Shown: positions 36,911 through 45,413, counted from the first letter of the stretch. The stretch is DNA of 64,000 nt from Curtobacterium pusillum (GCF_007673235.1 NZ_VDZH01000002.1:1-64000), one strand, 5' to 3'. Notes: a model not told the origin generated them from the letters alone. Made by a program: numbers and translations.

Positions 36911-37378
36911 GTGAACATCTGGAACGCCATCGTCGTGCAGTGGCTGCCGAACCTCGCTAACGCTGCGACCGCGATCGGCGGAGTCGGAATCTTGCTCGCC
37001 GTCTTCCCTCTCCTCCAAGCGAGGAAGCAACGCCTCCGCGATGCCGAGCAGTGGTACGTGGAGCGCTACTGGGCTATCCAGGACCGGATCGAAGTTGAGG
37101 TTGAAGACGGCCGACTTGTCAAGCGACCAACTTTGAAAGACATCTACGACGAACTGCGGCTTTGCGAAGATGAACTTGACCTGCGGAAGAACGGGTTTCT
37201 GACTAACCCGACCTGGAGGATTTGGAGCGGCTCAATTCGCGCCATCAAAGAGGATGGCGAGAAGATGTCAGTGTTGGAGCGGGCCGACGATATGACGCTG
37301 CTGCGTGACCATCTCCTCACCGGGACCGATCCGATGGAAGTTGGGCGACTGAGGGCCGTTGTGAGGGGCCTGTATTAG
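36911..37378 (+). CDS. hypothetical protein with N-terminal membrane helix
   Basis: This 155-aa protein has a hydrophobic segment at about residues 15-36 (LANAATAIGGVGILLAVFPL) followed by a charged, mostly helical cytosolic part (ARKQRLRDAEQWYVERYWAI, then LRLCEDELDLRKNGF). This layout recalls small DUF4760-like membrane proteins found near mobile or defence regions, but I cannot assign a family. TAAGCT (36899-36904) lies six bases before the GTG start, so it is probably a leaderless, genuine gene. Codon use is less GC-rich than in the nrd genes. Confidence 0.65.
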   Translation: MNIWNAIVVQWLPNLANAATAIGGVGILLAVFPLLQARKQRLRDAEQWYVERYWAIQDRIEVEVEDGRLVKRPTLKDIYDELRLCEDELDLRKNGFLTNPTWRIWSGSIRAIKEDGEKMSVLERADDMTLLRDHLLTGTDPMEVGRLRAVVRGLY

Positions 37379-37735
37379 GTGGCGCGTTGCGCCTCACCAG
37401 GGCCGAAGCTGGGTCGATTGCAGGTCGCCTTGGCGAGAGAGCTCACGGCGCGAAGCACCACAGCGCACCAGTCAGACACCACGTGCAAATCGTGACCGCC
37501 CGTTCGCCGTCGCCGCGGACCGTCATGAGGGCACGAGGTCAACGTCTCATCGGCGATTGATGACGATACCGACGACTTCATCTACGAAGGCCTCGGCCGG
37601 CGCACGCAGTTTGACGGCGGCGGGCTCTCCGACGGGTAGCATCCGCTGCCGACGTCTCAGTGAAGGATCGGCTACCGGACATGGACTTCGCCATGCTTCA
37701 CGCTCCGGAATCAGGGTTCGACGTCGGGCGGGCCG
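37379..37735. other. intergenic region with possible gene remnant
   Basis: No complete gene is supported. On the minus strand a short frame from about 37641 down to 37549 reads MLPVGEPAAVKLRAPAEAF and onwards and ends in NRR; it could be the end of a lost gene. No ribosome-binding site or family match is visible. Confidence 0.35.
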
Positions 37736-37747
37736 TAGCGTGGTGGC

Positions 37748-38527
37748 ATGTCTGTGTCGTCTCCTGTGGTCCTCGTCGACGGCGCCGTCCCGTCGCCCGA
37801 ACAGCTCGCGCATCCCGCACTCGTGAACTACGGGCACTTCACCGCAATGCAGGTGCGAAAAGGTGCGACGAGAGGGCTCCAGCGTCACCTCAGGAGGCTC
37901 GCCAGCGCGCACCTAGAACTCTTCGGATCTGCGCTCGACGTGGGCCTCGTCCGCGAGCGGATGCACATTGCGGTCCGGGACCATGCCGATGCGTACTTGC
38001 GAGTCACCCTCTACGAGCAGGAACCCGGCGTACCGCGGGTGATGACCGTGGTCCGACCACCGGTCGCACCTACCACCAGACCGCAAGCCCTCCTACCCGT
38101 GCGCCACGTTCGTCCCTTCGCGCACCTCAAGCACGTCGGATCGTTTGCACAGATCCGCTACGGGGAGCAAGCCGAGCGCGAGGGCTACCACGACGCACTG
38201 CTCGTCGGACCCGACGATCGTCTCTCGGAGACGACCATCGCAAACATCGGCTTCTTCGACGACGAGACTGTCGTATGGCCCGACGGCCCCTCGCTGCACG
38301 GCATCACGTGGCAGCTGTTGGACGAAGGACTCGACCAAGCGCACACACCTGCTCAAGGTGGGCCGATCACACTCGAATCCGCCGCTCACCTCGACGGTGC
38401 CTTCACGGCGAATTCCGTCGGCATCACACCCGTGGCCCGCATCGGACGACACCGGCTGCCCTCTGCGCCCCGTCTCATTGCAAAGCTCGAGCGTCTGTAC
38501 CAAGACGTGCCGTGGGAGCGCCTGTGA
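37748..38527 (+). CDS. class IV aminotransferase-like (PLP) protein
   Basis: This 259-aa protein has the fold of branched-chain aminotransferase / aminodeoxychorismate lyase enzymes. The substrate-side motif LSETTIANIGFFDDETVVWP matches the family LTE-x-x-x-SN-v-F block. Lys128 in AHLKHVGSF is at the place of the PLP-binding lysine. The N-terminus VLVDGAVPSP and the Arg-rich RGLQRHLRRL helix also fit. Reaction unknown: transamination or lyase. TAGCGT (37736-37741) lies six bases before the ATG, so the mRNA is leaderless. Confidence 0.82.
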   Translation: MSVSSPVVLVDGAVPSPEQLAHPALVNYGHFTAMQVRKGATRGLQRHLRRLASAHLELFGSALDVGLVRERMHIAVRDHADAYLRVTLYEQEPGVPRVMTVVRPPVAPTTRPQALLPVRHVRPFAHLKHVGSFAQIRYGEQAEREGYHDALLVGPDDRLSETTIANIGFFDDETVVWPDGPSLHGITWQLLDEGLDQAHTPAQGGPITLESAAHLDGAFTANSVGITPVARIGRHRLPSAPRLIAKLERLYQDVPWERL

Positions 38528-38619
38528 GAAGCGGACGCTTGCACAGGCGCGCGCCTGTAGACGACCCCGACGCCGAGTGGTCGGAGATGGAGGTGAAGGT
38601 CGGTCCGGCTCCGAAGTGA
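38524..38619 (+). CDS. possible 31-aa coupled ORF
   Basis: A GTG overlaps the aminotransferase stop as GTGA and opens a 31-codon frame (MRSGRLHRRAPVDDPDAEW and 12 more residues). Coupling and an acidic, soluble C-terminus are the only support; it may be chance. Confidence 0.3.
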   Translation: MRSGRLHRRAPVDDPDAEWSEMEVKVGPAPK

Positions 38620-38670
38620 GGTGTTCGGTCAGCCATCCCCTCACGGGACGCGGTGAAGCTCCCGCTCGAA

Positions 38671-38716
38671 GGAACCGCTCCTCCTCGGGCTGTGAGGGCG
38701 GAGGGGGAGCGGCTCC
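38671..38716. terminator. bidirectional hairpin between convergent genes
   Basis: GGAACCGCTCCTCCTC (from 38671) pairs imperfectly with 38700-38716 (GGAGGGGGAGCGGCTCC). It lies between the aminotransferase-like gene and the minus-strand dehydrogenase operon. Confidence 0.6.
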
Positions 38717-38724
38717 CGCGAGGG

Positions 38725-39894
38725 TCAGGGTCGGAAGACCGCCCGCACGCACCCGTCGGTCTTCTCCTTGAACATGGCGTAGCCGGCGGGTCCGTCGTCG
38801 AGCGGCATGACGTGCGTCGCGAGGTGCTCGGTGACGAGCTCGTCGCGTGCCATCCGTTCGAGGAGCATCGGGATGTACCGCTGTCCGTGCTGCTGCGCGG
38901 ACCGGATCGTGAGCCCCTTGTTCATCACCGCCCCGAGGGGGAACTTGTCGACGAAGCCCCCGAACACGCCCAGCACGAAGAGGCTGCCGCCCTTCCGCGC
39001 AGCGAACACGGCCTCCCGGACGGCGGTGGGCCGGTCGGTCTGCAGCCGCAACTGCTGCTTCACCTGGTCGAGGGCGAAGTCGGGGCCGTCCCGGTGTGCC
39101 TCCATCCCGACCGCCTCGATGCAGACGTCGGGGCCGCGTCCGCCCGTGAGTTCGCGGAGCTCGGCCGTCACCTCGCTGGTCTCGTAGTTCATGGTCTCCG
39201 CGCCGATGACTTGCTCGACCTGCGTCAGTCGCTCCTGGAAGCGGTCGATCACGATCACACGCTCCGCGCCCAGCAGCAGCGAGGCGCGTGCCGCCATCTG
39301 TCCGACGCCGCCGGCACCCCAGATTGCTACGACGTCGCCCGGGCCGACGCCTCCGAGGTCCGCTCCCATCCACCCGGTCGGGGCAGCATCGGAAGCGAAC
39401 AGCGCCCGCTCGTCACTGACCCCGTCCGGGACGTGGAAGGCGCCCTGGTCGGCGTACGGCACGCGGATGTACTCGGCGTGACTGCCGGCCCACCCGCCCA
39501 GCGCGTGCGAATATCCGTAGCAGCCGCCGGGCGCCTGACCCCAGAGCATCTCCGGGATCCCCGCGTTCGGGTTGCCGTTGTCACAGAGTGAGTACAGCTC
39601 GTTCTTGCAGTACCAGCACTTCCCGCAGCTGATGAACGAGCAGACCACCACTCGGTCGCCTACCGCGTGCTCGGCCACTGCCGATCCGACCTCGACGACC
39701 TCGCCGATGAACTCGTGTCCGAGTACGTCGCCGGCACGCATGGTCGGGACGTACCCGCCGAGCAGGTGGAGGTCCGACCCGCAGGTCGTGCTCAGCGTCA
39801 CCTTGACGATGATGTCCTGGGCATTGAGGATCTCCGGATCATCCACCTTCTCCACCACGAGCTCGTTGACTCCGGTCCAGCACAGCGCCTTCAC
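38725..39894 (-). CDS. zinc-dependent alcohol/formaldehyde dehydrogenase
   Basis: This 389-aa medium-chain dehydrogenase has catalytic-zinc ligands in TCGSDLHLLGGY and GHEFIGEV, the structural-zinc cluster CGKCWYCKNELYSLCD and the Rossmann motif IWGAGGVGQMAARAS followed by VIVIDRF, suggesting NAD. The extended GGCYGYSHALGGWAGSHAEY loop is typical of the glutathione-independent formaldehyde dehydrogenase-like group. It is the last gene of a three-gene minus-strand operon, and its GTG start overlaps the upstream stop by four bases. Confidence 0.88.
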   Translation of the reverse strand: MKALCWTGVNELVVEKVDDPEILNAQDIIVKVTLSTTCGSDLHLLGGYVPTMRAGDVLGHEFIGEVVEVGSAVAEHAVGDRVVVCSFISCGKCWYCKNELYSLCDNGNPNAGIPEMLWGQAPGGCYGYSHALGGWAGSHAEYIRVPYADQGAFHVPDGVSDERALFASDAAPTGWMGADLGGVGPGDVVAIWGAGGVGQMAARASLLLGAERVIVIDRFQERLTQVEQVIGAETMNYETSEVTAELRELTGGRGPDVCIEAVGMEAHRDGPDFALDQVKQQLRLQTDRPTAVREAVFAARKGGSLFVLGVFGGFVDKFPLGAVMNKGLTIRSAQQHGQRYIPMLLERMARDELVTEHLATHVMPLDDGPAGYAMFKEKTDGCVRAVFRP

Positions 39895-40367
39895 AGCACA
39901 CCCTCGCCCTTCGCATCGTCTTCTGCCTCGTCGACCGCGCCACCCAGGAGGGTGTGCGGACGCTTCCCGTGCGGCCTCGGCGTCGCGCGCAGGACCTCGC
40001 CGGTCTCGAAGACCTGCTTGGCATCGCGCAGCGCAGCACGCAACGCCGCGTTCGGGTCGCCGTCCCCGTCGACGTCGACCCCCTGACGGATCCGGGCGTG
40101 GACCTCGAAGCCCTCGTCCCCGGGGGCCGGATCGATCCGGATCTCGAGCGAGGCCGCCAGACGCTGCAACGGTTCGGGGTACTCGCCGCCACTCCGGAAT
40201 TCCTCCGCGTCACCGAGGACGGTGACGGCCTTCCACCCTTCCGGGTGCGCAGCGTCGCCGTCCGATCCGCGGTCTTTCTTCACGAGGGACCGCGCGACGA
40301 GTCCGGCTGCGACTCCTGCCGCGCCGAGCCCAACCGCCACTGCCGCCTTGTCCGCCTTGTCCGCCAT
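39891..40367 (-). CDS. hypothetical protein between two dehydrogenases
   Basis: This 158-aa protein has a short hydrophobic N-terminal stretch (AAVAVGLGAAGVAAGLVARSL) that could anchor it in the membrane, then a soluble domain with WKAVTVLGDAEEF and a conserved-looking EPLQRLAASLEIRIDPAPG. The layout resembles small SRPBCC/cyclase-like regulators that accompany dehydrogenases in actinobacteria, but I cannot confirm it. It is separated from the upstream dehydrogenase by two bases and overlaps the downstream one, so all three are made together. Confidence 0.7.
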   Translation of the reverse strand: MADKADKAAVAVGLGAAGVAAGLVARSLVKKDRGSDGDAAHPEGWKAVTVLGDAEEFRSGGEYPEPLQRLAASLEIRIDPAPGDEGFEVHARIRQGVDVDGDGDPNAALRAALRDAKQVFETGEVLRATPRPHGKRPHTLLGGAVDEAEDDAKGEGVL

Positions 40368-40369
40368 GG

Positions 40370-41521
40370 TCAGGCCGCCTTTCCGGGCTTGAGGACGACC
40401 TTGGTCCACCCATCGTCCCGGTTGTCGAAGTGTTGGTATGCGTCGGGAGCGTCGTCGAGCGGCAGCTCGTGACTGACGATGAAGGACGGCGTCGCCTTGC
40501 CCGCCGCGATCAGGTCGCGGAGCTGACGGTTGTACTTCTTGACGGGTGCCTGACCGGTGCCCATGGTCTGCCCCTTGAACCAGTGCAGACCGATGTCGAA
40601 GGCGATCTGCCCTTGCTTCGCCAGCTCGTCGCGGCCGCCGGGGTCCTGCGGGACGAACACGCCGACGGTGCCGATCCTCCCGGTGAACCGGACGGACTGG
40701 ACCAAGCGGTTGAGCGTGAGGTTCGGCTGCTCCTGGCCGCTGGGGTCGTGTGCCTGGTAGCCGACGCACTCGCAGCCGTTGTCGGCACCGAGTCCCATCG
40801 TCTGCTCGAGCACGGCCTGCACGGGATCGACCTTCGAGTCGTCGATCGCGATCGCACCGATGGACTCCGCCAACCGGAGGCGGTCCGGGTGCCGATCGAC
40901 GACCATGACCTTGCTCGCACCCTTGATGGTGGCCGACAGCGCGGCCATCAGGCCGACGGGGCCGGCACCGTAGATGACGGTCTGGTCTCCGGGCTTCACC
41001 CCCGCCATCTCCGTCGCGTGATAGCCGGTCGGGAAGATGTCGGCGAGCATCACGTAGTCGGCGGACTTCTCCTCCGCATCCTCTCCCAGCCGGAGGCAGT
41101 TGAAGTCGCCCCACGGCACCCGCAGCAGCTCGGCCTGGCCGCCTGCCCACGGCCCCATGTCGGCGAACCCGTAGGCAGCGCCCGCCCACTCCGGCACGGG
41201 CTGGGCGGTGAGGCAGTAGTTGGTCAGTCCCCGTTCACAGTTCTTGCAGTGCCCGCAGGCGACGTTGAACGGCAGGACCACGTGATCCCCCACCGCGACC
41301 TTGTCGACGCCGTCGCCGACCTCGACCACCTCACCCATGTTCTCGTGCCCGAACCACCGTCCGGTCTCGAAGCTGGTGCGCCCCTCGTACATGTGGAGGT
41401 CGGACCCGCAGATGTTCGTCGTGGTGACACGCACCAGGACGTCGGTGGCACGCTCGATCCGCGCATCGGGAACGTCCTTCACCGTGACCTTGTGCGGCCC
41501 CTCGTACACGACTGCTCTCAT
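40370..41521 (-). CDS. glutathione-independent formaldehyde dehydrogenase-like enzyme
   Basis: This 383-aa zinc-dependent dehydrogenase has NICGSDLHMYEGR and WFGHENMGEVVEVG for the catalytic zinc, CGHCKNCERGLTNYCL for the structural zinc, the cofactor motif IYGAGPVGLMAALSA and VMVVDRHPDR. The central segment GYQAHDPSGQEQPNLTLN is typical of the FdhA-type enzymes that act on formaldehyde and related aldehydes. AGGAGG lies six bases before the ATG. It leads the operon and is divergent from a LuxR-type regulator. Confidence 0.9.
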   Translation of the reverse strand: MRAVVYEGPHKVTVKDVPDARIERATDVLVRVTTTNICGSDLHMYEGRTSFETGRWFGHENMGEVVEVGDGVDKVAVGDHVVLPFNVACGHCKNCERGLTNYCLTAQPVPEWAGAAYGFADMGPWAGGQAELLRVPWGDFNCLRLGEDAEEKSADYVMLADIFPTGYHATEMAGVKPGDQTVIYGAGPVGLMAALSATIKGASKVMVVDRHPDRLRLAESIGAIAIDDSKVDPVQAVLEQTMGLGADNGCECVGYQAHDPSGQEQPNLTLNRLVQSVRFTGRIGTVGVFVPQDPGGRDELAKQGQIAFDIGLHWFKGQTMGTGQAPVKKYNRQLRDLIAAGKATPSFIVSHELPLDDAPDAYQHFDNRDDGWTKVVLKPGKAA

Positions 41522-41748
41522 TGTGTCCTCCTGTGGGCGACTCGTCTTCGAGCGGGACGCGGGCCGATCGGCCACGCGACACGTCCATGTCACGTCGTCC
41601 GGCGACGAGACACCATCGGCAGACATGCCCATCCCGGCTCGCGGTCGACTGTGCCGGTGGACAGCACCACGGTGGTAGCCCTTGCGGTGACGGTCACCGG
41701 ACAGCTCCTCCACACCCGGTACCGGTCGTCCGGAGGAGGTCGACTCCC
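41522..41748. promoter_or_regulatory. divergent control region, dehydrogenase operon / LuxR gene
   Basis: This 227-bp region holds two good palindromes: CGGTGAC-G-GTCACCG (41685-41699) and CCGGTACCGG (41716-41725). Both are close to the LuxR-type gene start and are candidate operators for it or for a stress regulator. No ORF of note is present. Confidence 0.5.
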
Positions 41749-42693
41749 GTGACACGAACTGGCGCTCTCCAGCTCGCTGCGATCGCGACGCGTCCGGGCC
41801 CCGTCCACGAGCGCGCACAGGCGATGCTCGACGAACTCCGGAACCAGATCCCCTTCGACGGCGCGTGGATGGCCCTGGCCGAGCCGGGTGGCGCCGGGTA
41901 CACGTCGATCGCGAGCACCGACCTCGAAGCGTCGAGCGTCCGCTACCTGAGCGGGCCCCAGATGGCCCGGGACATCGAGCTGACCGGCGCCGATCGGGCA
42001 CAGCCGCCCACCAGCCTGTCGGACATGCCGTCCGCCGCGTTGTTCGAGGACGGAGGACGACACGTGGGCTTCGTCACGGTGCTGTTCCAGAGCACCGACC
42101 CGCCGTCGCAGGCCGTTCGCCGGCAATTCGCACGAGTCCTGCCGAGGCTCGCCGCAGGCATCGACCCGATCCGAGCGCTCGAAGCTGCGACGTCGTTGAT
42201 CGGCGGAGCCCGAGCCGGAGTCGTCCTGCTACCCGATCAGGGCGTCGTCGGTCTTCCGGGCCTGGCCGATGATGAACTCCTCACCGCGGGATCAGCGCTG
42301 ATCGCCGCCGCCAGGGACGCCGTCAGCGAATGGTCGAACCCCGCCTCCTTCCTGTGGCCACGCGGGAGTCGACAGTCACCGGACGGCTACCTGCGGGTGA
42401 CGGTGCTGCCGTGTGGACGCGACCTCGACACCGTGGCGTGCGGGGTCGTCGTCCTCTCGCCGGCGCCACGGCTCAGGGGTCTGACCCCGCGGGAGCTCGA
42501 GGTGCTGGGGCACGTGATCGAGGGGTGCTCCAACCTCGAGATCGCCCGAGCGCTCCGGGTGGCCCCACGCACGATCGCCGCGCACCTCGAGCACATCCTG
42601 GTCAAGCTCGATGCCCCGTCCCGGACTCTCGCGGCCGTGCGTGCAGAGCGTGCCGGCCTCTACGTGCCGCTCGCACGAGCCGGGACCGCCTGA
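41749..42693 (+). CDS. LuxR-family regulator with GAF-like sensor domain
   Basis: This 314-aa regulator has a ~190-residue N-terminal part resembling a GAF domain (ERAQAMLDELRNQIPFDGAW, then SIASTDLEASS) and a C-terminal LuxR helix-turn-helix (LTPRELEVLGHVIEGCSNLE, ARALRVAPRTIAAHLEHIL). It probably senses a small molecule or redox state and activates a nearby promoter. GGAGGAGG precedes the GTG at 41749; the longer frame upstream is through the promoter. By position its target is the divergent dehydrogenase operon or the DUF1345 gene. Confidence 0.85.
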   Translation: MTRTGALQLAAIATRPGPVHERAQAMLDELRNQIPFDGAWMALAEPGGAGYTSIASTDLEASSVRYLSGPQMARDIELTGADRAQPPTSLSDMPSAALFEDGGRHVGFVTVLFQSTDPPSQAVRRQFARVLPRLAAGIDPIRALEAATSLIGGARAGVVLLPDQGVVGLPGLADDELLTAGSALIAAARDAVSEWSNPASFLWPRGSRQSPDGYLRVTVLPCGRDLDTVACGVVVLSPAPRLRGLTPRELEVLGHVIEGCSNLEIARALRVAPRTIAAHLEHILVKLDAPSRTLAAVRAERAGLYVPLARAGTA

Positions 42694-42734
42694 GCGCGGC
42701 CGGACGACGAAGGAACGACCAGGAAGGCAGTGTC

Positions 42735-43364
42735 ATGTCCCACCTGTCAGTGAAAGCCGCCGTCGCAGCGGTCCTCGGTCTTGTGATCGCAGGGATCGCC
42801 GCGCTCCTCGGGGTCCCCGACCTGTCACCGCTCCTGGGGTGGACGATCGCTTCCGCGGTGTTCCTCGTGTGGGTGTGGTCCAGAGCGTGGCCCGCCGATC
42901 CCGAACACACCCGCTCCCTCGCCCGTCACGAGGACGAGTCCCGGAAGCTGGTCGACGCGCTCATCATCACCGCCACGTTCCTCAGCCTGGTCCTGGTGGT
43001 CTTGGCGCTCGTCCGCAGCCAGCAGAAGGATCCCGTCGGATCGGCGGCGGCGATCCTTGCTGTCATCGGGGTGGTGGCCGCCTGGGCGCTCATCAACACG
43101 GTGTACGCATTCAAGTACGCGAGGATGTACTACCTCGACGACCGGCACCGCTTCGACTTCGACCAGGACGAGGCCCCGGCCTACAGCGACTTCGCCTACA
43201 CGGCGTTTTCGATCGGGATGGCGTACAGCGCGAGCAACATCACCCAATCATCGACGCCATCGCGCCGCGTCGCCATGGGCCACGCGCTCCTCTCGTACTT
43301 CTTCGGCACCTTCGTGGTCGCTGTCGCCATCAATCTGATCACCGGTTTGACGCAAGGAGGATGA
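42735..43364 (+). CDS. DUF1345 membrane protein
   Basis: This 209-aa protein has five to six hydrophobic segments and matches DUF1345 in its core: VYAFKYARMYYLDDRHRFDF, then YSDFAYTAFSIGMAY. Members are predicted inner-membrane proteins with unknown role. AGGAAGG precedes the ATG. It follows the LuxR-type gene by 41 bp and may be co-transcribed. Confidence 0.85.
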   Translation: MSHLSVKAAVAAVLGLVIAGIAALLGVPDLSPLLGWTIASAVFLVWVWSRAWPADPEHTRSLARHEDESRKLVDALIITATFLSLVLVVLALVRSQQKDPVGSAAAILAVIGVVAAWALINTVYAFKYARMYYLDDRHRFDFDQDEAPAYSDFAYTAFSIGMAYSASNITQSSTPSRRVAMGHALLSYFFGTFVVAVAINLITGLTQGG

Positions 43365-43469
43365 GCAGAGCGGCGGCATCGCCATCGCAGATGCTCGTGT
43401 ACTCGTCAGTCGCTGTTTCAGTAGACGGTCCTTGACCGGACGGCGTGGTGCGAGAGCACCTACTGGCCG

Positions 43470-43940
43470 ATGACGAACGACGATGTCCAGGAGCTCCGCG
43501 CGTTCCTCAGCGAAGCTGACCTCACCATCGCTGGGCTCGACTCGACCGCCGTGCGAGTGTGGGTCGAGCGCGACCAGGATGGAGAAATCGTCGGCAGCAC
43601 CGGATACGAAACGAGCACTGACGGTGCAGACGTCTTGATCCGGAGCGTCGCAGTCTCGAGCACACGGCGCGCCGCTGGTGCCGGCACCCGTCTCGCGAGA
43701 TTCGCCCTCGAGGAAGCAGCTCGCTTGGGCGCGACGCGGGCGTGGCTCTTCTCACGCCGATCGGGACCCTTCTGGCAGAAGCTCGGATTCGGTCCGGCAG
43801 ACCGGGGCGAACTCGCTGCCGTGCTGTCCGGCGCTCAGCAAGTACGCCTCTTTGCCGAAACCGGTCAGCTCGAGCGGGAAGTGGCGTGGATGCGCGACCT
43901 CACAGCTCTCAGCTCCGTACCTGGCGGCCCTGCCCGGTAG
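43470..43940 (+). CDS. GNAT N-acetyltransferase, ArsN2-like
   Basis: This 156-aa GNAT enzyme transfers an acyl group from acyl-CoA. The pattern ELRAFLSEADL, IVGSTGYETSTDGADVLIRS, VSSTRRAAGAGTRLARFA and FWQKLGFGPADR resembles the ArsN2 group, named for arsenic-resistance operons. There are no arsenic genes nearby, so that role is not supported here. It is convergent with the VOC gene. Confidence 0.8.
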   Translation: MTNDDVQELRAFLSEADLTIAGLDSTAVRVWVERDQDGEIVGSTGYETSTDGADVLIRSVAVSSTRRAAGAGTRLARFALEEAARLGATRAWLFSRRSGPFWQKLGFGPADRGELAAVLSGAQQVRLFAETGQLEREVAWMRDLTALSSVPGGPAR

Positions 43941-43988
43941 GCGATCGCCTATCGGACACGTTGGGCCGCTCTGCATCGAGGGGCTGGT

Positions 43989-44459
43989 CTACCGGTCGCG
44001 TCTGTCGTCAGTCGTGAACCCGGGACTCTCTCCACGGTCCTGCAGAGTCTCGAGTTCCTGAAAGAACGTGATCTGCCACCCCGCAGGACCCTGCACACGC
44101 GCGTTCTTCGACTGGAAGGGGGTCCGGATCGACGGGGCGAGAAGGTCGGCCCCAGCTTCGGTCGTACGAGCGACGGTGAGATCAGTGTCCTCCACCTCCA
44201 GCGCGATCCGGAGCACGGGAGCGCCGGGGTGCGCCGGTGGCATGCCTTCGACTTCGTCGATGTTGCTCGCGTGGGTGGGAGTGGCGAGCTCGATCGTGGC
44301 GATTCCTGCATGGAGGATCGCAACTCGGTCATCGCCGTCCGTGGCAAACGCGACCTGTTCGGGCATGCCGAGCGTGTCACGGTAGAAGCGGACCGCCTCG
44401 TCGAAGTCGTCGGTCTCGATGATCAAACGGAGCTGCTTCGGGGTCGTGGGATTCGTCAT
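43989..44459 (-). CDS. VOC-family (glyoxalase-like) protein
   Basis: This 156-aa protein has the vicinal-oxygen-chelate pattern: RLIIETDDFDEAVRFYRDTL, then EQVAFATDGDDRVAILHAG and VQGPAGWQITFFQEL. Such proteins bind metal or sequester antibiotics. The N-terminus overlaps the 3' part of the MerR gene by 83 bp, an unusually long overlap. ATG 44459 is the start that fits the family. Confidence 0.83.
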   Translation of the reverse strand: MTNPTTPKQLRLIIETDDFDEAVRFYRDTLGMPEQVAFATDGDDRVAILHAGIATIELATPTHASNIDEVEGMPPAHPGAPVLRIALEVEDTDLTVARTTEAGADLLAPSIRTPFQSKNARVQGPAGWQITFFQELETLQDRGESPGFTTDDRRDR

Positions 44460-44835
44460 GACTCCCACTCTCGTTCCTGACGTGCGGGTGAGGGGCAAGG
44501 CCCCATTGAATGCGCAGTTCCGCCAGGCGATCAAGTTCTTGCGTGATCACGTGTTTCTCACTGCGGAGCCGTGTTTCGGCAGCATCGACGGTGGACCGTA
44601 GTCGCTCGGATGACATGACCGGATCTGACAGCGCAGGCAGGAGTGCCCGGATCACTGAGCTACAGAAGCAAGCGGCGAGCAAGTCGCGGATGGTAGCGAG
44701 GGCGCTCTCATGCTGTGGGCTGTACACCCGCTGCCCGGCGGCGGTCCGCTGCGGTGCGAGCAAGCCCTGTTGCTCGTAGTAGCGCAGCGCTCTCACGCTT
44801 GCTCCAGTCCTGGCCGCGAAATCTCCGATGCGCAT
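44377..44835 (-). CDS. MerR-family regulator
   Basis: This 152-aa regulator begins MRIGDFAARTGASVRALRYY, the standard MerR winged helix, with QQGLLAPQRTAAGQRVYS as the wing. The dimerisation helix follows (VDAAETRLRSEKHVITQEL). The last ~28 residues come from DNA that also encodes the VOC N-terminus in another frame and look unlike a real MerR tail, so the natural stop may have been lost by frameshift. ATG 44835 is preferred over a TTG at 44853. A 17-bp palindrome lies upstream. Its target is probably the VOC gene or the divergent GNAT gene. Confidence 0.8.
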   Translation of the reverse strand: MRIGDFAARTGASVRALRYYEQQGLLAPQRTAAGQRVYSPQHESALATIRDLLAACFCSSVIRALLPALSDPVMSSERLRSTVDAAETRLRSEKHVITQELDRLAELRIQWGLAPHPHVRNESGSHDESHDPEAAPFDHRDRRLRRGGPLLP

Positions 44836-44859
44836 ACTTCGATTTTGAGGCAAGGGAGC

Positions 44860-44876
44860 GGATCGGGGTCCGATCC
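44860..44876. promoter_or_regulatory. GGATCGG-N3-CCGATCC palindrome
   Basis: This perfect 7+3+7 palindrome lies between the divergent MerR and GNAT genes. It is the obvious MerR-family operator candidate. Confidence 0.6.
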
Positions 44877-44895
44877 GGGTAACTCAGATGAAGCA

Positions 44896-45363
44896 GTGTC
44901 CGATGATCGATCGGCTGCCGCTGGGATTGCGGCCGTCCACATCCATGCGTGGCGAGAGGCTTACGCGCACCTGATGCCTGCGGAGTTCCTGGCGGCACTC
45001 GACCAGGGACGACGCGAGACTGGCTGGCGCACGATCATCGCTGACGGGGTCACCGACGTAGTCGTTGCGCTCGACGGAGAGAAGATCATCGGCTGGGCAT
45101 CTGCGGGATCCGGCAGGGATGAGTCTGCTCCCGCCCACTGCGAGCTCGAGGGCATCTACGTCCTCGCTTCCGCCTACGGATCGGGCGCAGGGCAGCAGCT
45201 CCTGGATGCCGCGGTCGGCGACGATGCGGCGTTCTTGTGGATGGCCGACGACAATCCCCGCGCCGAGGCTTCCTACCGGCGCAACGGATTCGAGCGCGAC
45301 GGAGCTGAGAAGACGCAGTCCTTCGGCGGGGCATCCGTCAGGGTCGTGCGTCTGTCTCGGTAG
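44896..45363 (+). CDS. GNAT N-acetyltransferase
   Basis: This 155-aa GNAT enzyme has AAVHIHAWREAYAHLMPAEF at the N-terminus, the ELEGIYVLASAYGSGAGQQL acetyl-CoA loop and NPRAEASYRRNGFERDG near the end. The GTG at 44896 gives a slightly short N-terminus: the family usually has ~15 more residues before AAVH, and the upstream frame continues open as unlikely coding sequence. The start is therefore uncertain. It is divergent from the MerR gene and followed by a strong terminator. Confidence 0.78.
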   Translation: MSDDRSAAAGIAAVHIHAWREAYAHLMPAEFLAALDQGRRETGWRTIIADGVTDVVVALDGEKIIGWASAGSGRDESAPAHCELEGIYVLASAYGSGAGQQLLDAAVGDDAAFLWMADDNPRAEASYRRNGFERDGAEKTQSFGGASVRVVRLSR

Positions 45364-45383
45364 CCGATCCGCTTGCGGTACGC

Positions 45384-45413
45384 GAAAGACCCCCTCAGCG
45401 GAGGGGGTCTTTC
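45384..45413. terminator. perfect 13-bp hairpin terminator
   Basis: GAAAGACCCCCTC and GAGGGGGTCTTTC form a perfect stem with an AGCG tetraloop. It ends both the GNAT gene (plus) and the bacteriocin-like operon (minus). Confidence 0.9.

Noticed and set aside
36420-37030. Short frames in the gap after nrdF (97 codons plus, 121 codons minus)
   Set aside because: Weak composition, no ribosome-binding site or leaderless hexamer, no recognisable family.
37547-37912. 121-codon minus-strand frame before the aminotransferase-like gene
   Set aside because: It overlaps the start of a well-supported plus-strand gene; only its last ~31 codons look protein-like, so I noted it as a possible remnant only.
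43470-43940. GNAT gene as evidence of an arsenic-resistance operon
   Set aside because: No arsenate reductase, ArsB/Acr3 or metal-binding ArsR is nearby.
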